DNA of 20,514 bases, from the NCBI GenBank assembly GCA_024741835.1, contig JAENRP010000533.1:1-20514 (forward strand), in the 5' to 3' direction. Of the stretch, positions 17,365-20,514 are shown piece by piece. The stretch comes from Diplocarpon mali (lineage: Eukaryota > Ascomycota > Leotiomycetes > Helotiales > Drepanopezizaceae). Made by a program: the position numbers and the translations under genes. Each line of letters opens with the position of its first letter. The stretch's first letter is position 1. The notes below the pieces were generated by a model, which was not told the origin of the DNA, did no database searches, and saw only the letters and a list, made by a program, of their open reading frames with translations.

Positions 17365-18731
17365 TAAAATGCTAGCTTCTCGACTAGACCTCTTGCGTCT
17401 TAAAGGTTTAAAAGCTTAATAAAGCTCTCGAACTTCTATTAAAGAAGATTTTTAATAAGTCCATTAGCGTGCATATCCTTAATAGAGAGATAGGCCACTT
17501 AAAAGCTCCCCTTTTAATACTCCTATTGTAGCTATATATTATATATATTAATATATTAGAGCTTTGTAGAAATCCGTTGAAAGTCTCTTATAATAAGCCG
17601 TATTATCTATTGATTATTGTAAAATATAGATTATAGAGCTTCTACCTTAAGCTCTATTTTCTTAAAGAACCTCTTTAAAGCTATTATCTCCTTTGCTATA
17701 TGCACTACTCTTAGGAGCTTAGCCTCTATAGTAGAAGTAGTAACTATAGGTTGCTTTAAAGCTTTTCAAATGATTGCTCCTTTAAATAGGAATATAATAA
17801 AACCGTAAGAGAAGCGCCTTATCTTTGAATCATCTGCGAATGAAGCATCTAACGATACTATTAGGTTATTTGATCTGCTAAATCGATTATAAGTGATTCC
17901 TAGGAAGCGTATATTAAAAAGGTAGCGTATTATCCAATTAATAGCTTTAAGGTATTTGGAGCTTAGGTTTATATAAAAATGAGATAATTAAGCGACTGCA
18001 AAAGCTATATTTAAGCGTAGTATAATAGCTATATATAAGGCGGAGCCTACTTTTTCTTAAAACTCCTTAATTCTCGAGTAGGGAGCTATTTTGTAGTTCT
18101 TTTTAAGTTTAAAGTAGGGGAGCGGCGTATTAAGGAAACGCCCTATATTAAGGCTGAACCTCTTCGCCATCTTCTTAATATAAGCGTTATAGAGTAGAGT
18201 AATCGTGCCTTGCTTCCTATCTTAAGAGACTCTTACCCTTAAGAACTACTCAATATCTCTTATAGCTATTAATTTGTATACTTTGCGCAGTCCCTTTATA
18301 GTCTTTTAAGCTTCTTTTGCTTAAGAGGAGTAGTATATTACTTATATATTATTAATATAGAAGGCTATGAAAATAGTCCTATCCTTATTAACGAATATGC
18401 AAGGCTCCTTCCTAAGAGGGGTAAGCTTTAAAGACTTTAAAGTACTAGTAAAATCCTTATACTAAAGTACTAAGGAGTCTCGAAGGCTATATAAGGCGCG
18501 ATCGAGCTCTACTACCTTATCTTTCTACTTTTAACCATTTAATAAGAAGCAAACAACTGGCGCGCTCTAAGGGTCTCTTTTAGCATTTATAAAGGCGTTA
18601 ATAACATCGAACTATTAGAGCTCTATATCGAATTTAGCGGCTATTGCTATTATAACCTTAAAAGATCTTAATATAAGCGTCGCAGCGTAGGTAGAGAAAA
18701 TAGAAGCTTCCTCCTAAAGATCTCCCCTTAC
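17365..18731 (-). pseudogene. B2 reverse transcriptase (C-terminal part) and RNase H, RIP-broken
   Basis: On the minus strand from 18731: KASIFSTYAATLILRSF-like sequence, FINAFK-like, VVELDRALYSLRDSLVL, FVNKDRTIFIAFYINNI (YVDD-equivalent at 18359-18348, both Asp as Asn), and LIAIRDIE.FL. RNase H follows with KYLKAINWIIRYL near 17940 and finishes DMHANGLIKNLL and KFESFIKLLNL near 17470-17400. It is collinear with B1 6770-8100. Homology stops at 18731, where C1 begins, so the N-terminal RT is missing from the window. Stops are TAA/TAG at Gln/Trp positions, with possible local frame changes in RNase H that I could not resolve by eye. Confidence 0.88.
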
Positions 18732-18872
18732 TATTGAGATGGGTGATACAGCCATCACTCCGATGTATTATTATATGACCCTACTGCTTAGTCAATAGGA
18801 TATTGATACGTATATAGCTATAGGGAAGAAAGGGGTAACCTTCCTTCTCTAACTCTTACTAATATATCAACA
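18732..18872 (+). repeat. Putative 5' LTR of C1 (141 bp)
   Basis: It begins TATTGAGAT, readable as a mutated TGTTGAGAT, and ends ATATCAACA, whose complement is TGTTGATAT, giving 8-of-9 terminal inverted repeats after allowing one G-to-A change. It is less AT-rich than its surroundings. The sequence that follows (ATTAACCTTTAG) matches no tRNA end I know. Without the second LTR the ends are provisional. Confidence 0.5.
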
Positions 18873-19048
18873 ATTAACCTTTAGAAGTTTCTATTACCTA
18901 CTGCGCCGACTTACTTAAGTTTAATAAGTTATAAGCCTTAGCTAGACCGATAACTGATTATTAACTTCTTTTAAAAAGCACTTGCGCTGTAACTATTAAT
19001 AGGAAGTTGAATAAGACTTATAATAAGAGGCGAGCAATCGGCGAATAG

Positions 19049-19215
19049 GAGGTATAATTCCCTATTTAGCCAACTTATATTATAAGAGGTATGATTCCTT
19101 GCTCTATAACCCTTTATTACTGCAAGAGGTATGATTTCTTACTTTACTATATTTTATAAGAGGTATAATTCCTTACGTTATAGCTTAAAAACCCTTTTTA
19201 ATAAGAGGACTTCCT
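19049..19215 (+). repeat. Degenerate spaced repeats in the C1 leader
   Basis: GAGGTATRATTCC occurs at 19049, 19086, 19126 and 19160, and a weaker GAGGACTTCC at 19205. Spacing is 34 to 45 bases, so this is a spaced motif array, not an exact tandem repeat. It lies between LTR and gag, where packaging or transcription signals are found. Confidence 0.6.
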
Positions 19216-19325
19216 CCCTTTTTAATACTTCTATAATACCTATTATTTAATTATTTCGACTTTTCGATAAGAGGAGTGCTCTTAACTATTTAATTTATTT
19301 GATTTTAAATGCAATTCTATTCGAA

Positions 19326-20514
19326 ATAGCAATAGCTTCTGATTCTGATCGAAACACTAGACCTAAAGACCTTTGACTCTTTTAAAAGAACTAGCAATAA
19401 TAGTTCGACGATTTAGAGCTTTACTTTAAGAGTAAAGGTATTGAAATAGCAATTTAAAAGATACTTATTAAATATGTAAAAATAGTCCTTTATACTCCCT
19501 CTACTAATTCGTCTACTTTTACTTTTATAGCTAATATAATTGCTAAGGATTTGCTAAATATATTAAATAAGCTTAGCCTAAGAGCCTTAGTAGATAATAA
19601 TTAAGAATCCTAAAGGTAGATTTTAAATATAAAAAAGGAGAAGGAGTATAAGCTAGCCTTAGTTAAATATAAGCTTAAGATTAATAGAGGTTTAAGTAAT
19701 AAAGACTAAGATTTTATTTGAATTTATAATAATATAAAGATAAGATAGGATACTTTAAAGGTAAAATACTTTTAAATAATTGCCTTTAATACTTAGTATC
19801 TATTATAGTAGATCACTTTATTTTAATATAAAAAAGATAAAGATAGTAAGGATATAGATATAAATATAGATTCTACTTAATCTATATTATATAAAGTAAG
19901 GAGGAGAGTAAAAGCTATAGATCCTAGGATAGCTATAACTTTTAGGAAAACTCAGCTTTTTAATTTCCTACTTAATAGCCTTCCTCTTAAGTTCGCTATT
20001 ATAAAATAATCTCTTCTTATTTAACCTAACTTTAAGATCTATAAGAAGATCGACCTCCTTTAAACTATTAAGCAAAACCTTAAAGGATGCTTTAAATCGG
20101 CAAATGTTGCGTTATAGGGTAATAATAAGCTTAAGAAGAGGAAGGAGCGTAAGACAAGCCCTTAAGCTTATTAGGGATGCTACTTCTATAATAGTGCTTA
20201 TAATATTACTAATTATAAAGTTAAAAGGCAACTGATTAATATAGTTGCTAGCTTTAATATTAAAAAGTAATTAAAGCAGAAGTTAAGAAGTAAACTGCCC
20301 TTATCCTACCGAAGGCTGCAACTATTAAGGAAAGGCAAAGGAAAAGGCTATTTAGCCAAAACTTTAGCAAATACCTTTAATAATAATAGTAGGTTATTTA
20401 AATCTAAATCCACTTTTAATAATTTAAATGATAATTATAATAAAGATGCTTATATTTTAAAAGCCGATCTTTATAAGATCTTTAAATCTAATTAGTATAA
20501 TAATACTAATTATA
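19326..20514 (+). pseudogene. gag: C1 gag relic with CCHC-like zinc knuckle, partial
   Basis: One frame runs from ATA at 19326 (likely a lost ATG, followed by AIASDSDRNTRP) to the end, in register at 19440 and 20166. Capsid-type segments include DDLELYFKSKGIEIAI, AKDLLNILNKLSLRALVDNN, and FRKTQLFNFLLNSLPLKFAI, the last resembling the LP motif of copia Gag. A basic KLKKRKERKTSP precedes GCYFYNSAYNITNYKVKR (20175-20228), a zinc knuckle in which Tyr replaces Cys or His. The apparent spacing is C-x2-C-x3-H-x4-C. Breaks are TAA/TAG, except one TGA near 19374. The gene would form the element's particle. Protease and pol lie beyond the window. Confidence 0.7.

Larger units (their letters stand above)
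2683..18731 (-). mobile_element. B2: copia-type retrotransposon, minus strand, split by A1 and cut by C1
   Basis: B2 occupies 2683-3078 and 16261-18731. The 13-kb between is A1 plus its target duplication. On the minus strand the order is RT (from 18731), RNase H, a third reading frame, a polypurine tract and the 3' LTR (2856 to 2683), which ends in A0 after ATAAT. Joining the two halves with one CAATA copy keeps the third frame open, which shows they are one element. RT homology to B1 stops at 18731, where C1 starts, so Gag, protease, integrase and the 5' LTR would lie right of C1 outside the window. It is related to B1 but clearly diverged, with a different LTR. Confidence 0.8.
18732..20514 (+). 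mobile_element. C1: 5' end of a third LTR retrotransposon family, cut by the window edge
   Basis: C1 starts exactly where B2 homology to B1 ends. It comprises a short LTR, a 450-base leader with degenerate repeats, and a Gag frame running to the end of the window. The orientation comes from the Gag. The expected 5-bp target copy would be CTTAC (18727-18731), with its partner outside the window. No half-tRNA primer site of the A/B type follows the LTR, so C1 belongs to another lineage. Copia or gypsy cannot be decided without pol. Confidence 0.6.

Noticed and set aside
1..20514. Host genes, tRNA or rRNA genes
   Set aside because: No multi-exon host-like coding stretch, tRNA cloverleaf or rRNA segment was recognised by eye; a tRNA scan was not possible.

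Overview
The window contains no intact host gene that I can find. It is a stack of dead LTR retrotransposons, all decayed in the same way: the sequence is AT-rich, TpA is abundant, and conserved protein motifs are readable but broken by TAA and TAG where Gln or Trp codons are expected. The two LTR pairs that can be compared differ by transitions only. That is the footprint of repeat-induced point mutation (RIP), so the source is most likely a filamentous ascomycete (Pezizomycotina), in a gene-poor AT-rich or subtelomeric block. I cannot name a species.

I use working names. G1 (1-1754, minus strand) is the 5' part of an element with a fungal Gag that looks Ty3/gypsy-like. A0 (1755-2682, plus) is a copia reverse transcriptase fragment. 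B2 (minus) is a copia element entered at its 3' LTR (2683-2856); it continues at 16261-18731, split by A1. A1 (3079-16255, plus) is a complete copia element with 248-bp LTRs and target duplication CAATA. B1 (5088-12689, minus) is a second complete copia element with 198-bp LTRs and target duplication TTAAG, inserted inside A1 between protease and integrase. C1 (18732 to the window end, plus) is the 5' end of another element, inserted into B2. The deepest nesting is A0 <- B2 <- A1 <- B1, four levels.

A0 and A1 are one family (A). Its Gag, protease, integrase, RT and RNase H were encoded in a single frame of about 1,554 codons, and that frame is still in register once B1 and one target copy are subtracted. 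B1 and B2 are related but distinct members of a second family (B), with one long gag-pol frame. Both A1 and B1 carry a primer-binding site matching the anticodon region of initiator tRNA-Met (Drosophila copia-type half-tRNA priming).

The most unusual point is a further reading frame of about 400 codons between RNase H and the 3' LTR in both family B elements. It is Ala/Arg-rich at its start, has Gly/Ser/Lys-rich middle segments and hydrophobic stretches, and runs into the polypurine tract. It sits where env-like ORFs lie in some copia lineages, but I recognise no domain in it. Other points are a repeated polypurine-like motif in A1, including a possible internal second-strand primer, and an edge effect in the mutation pattern: the outer halves of both LTR pairs are much less mutated than the inner halves.
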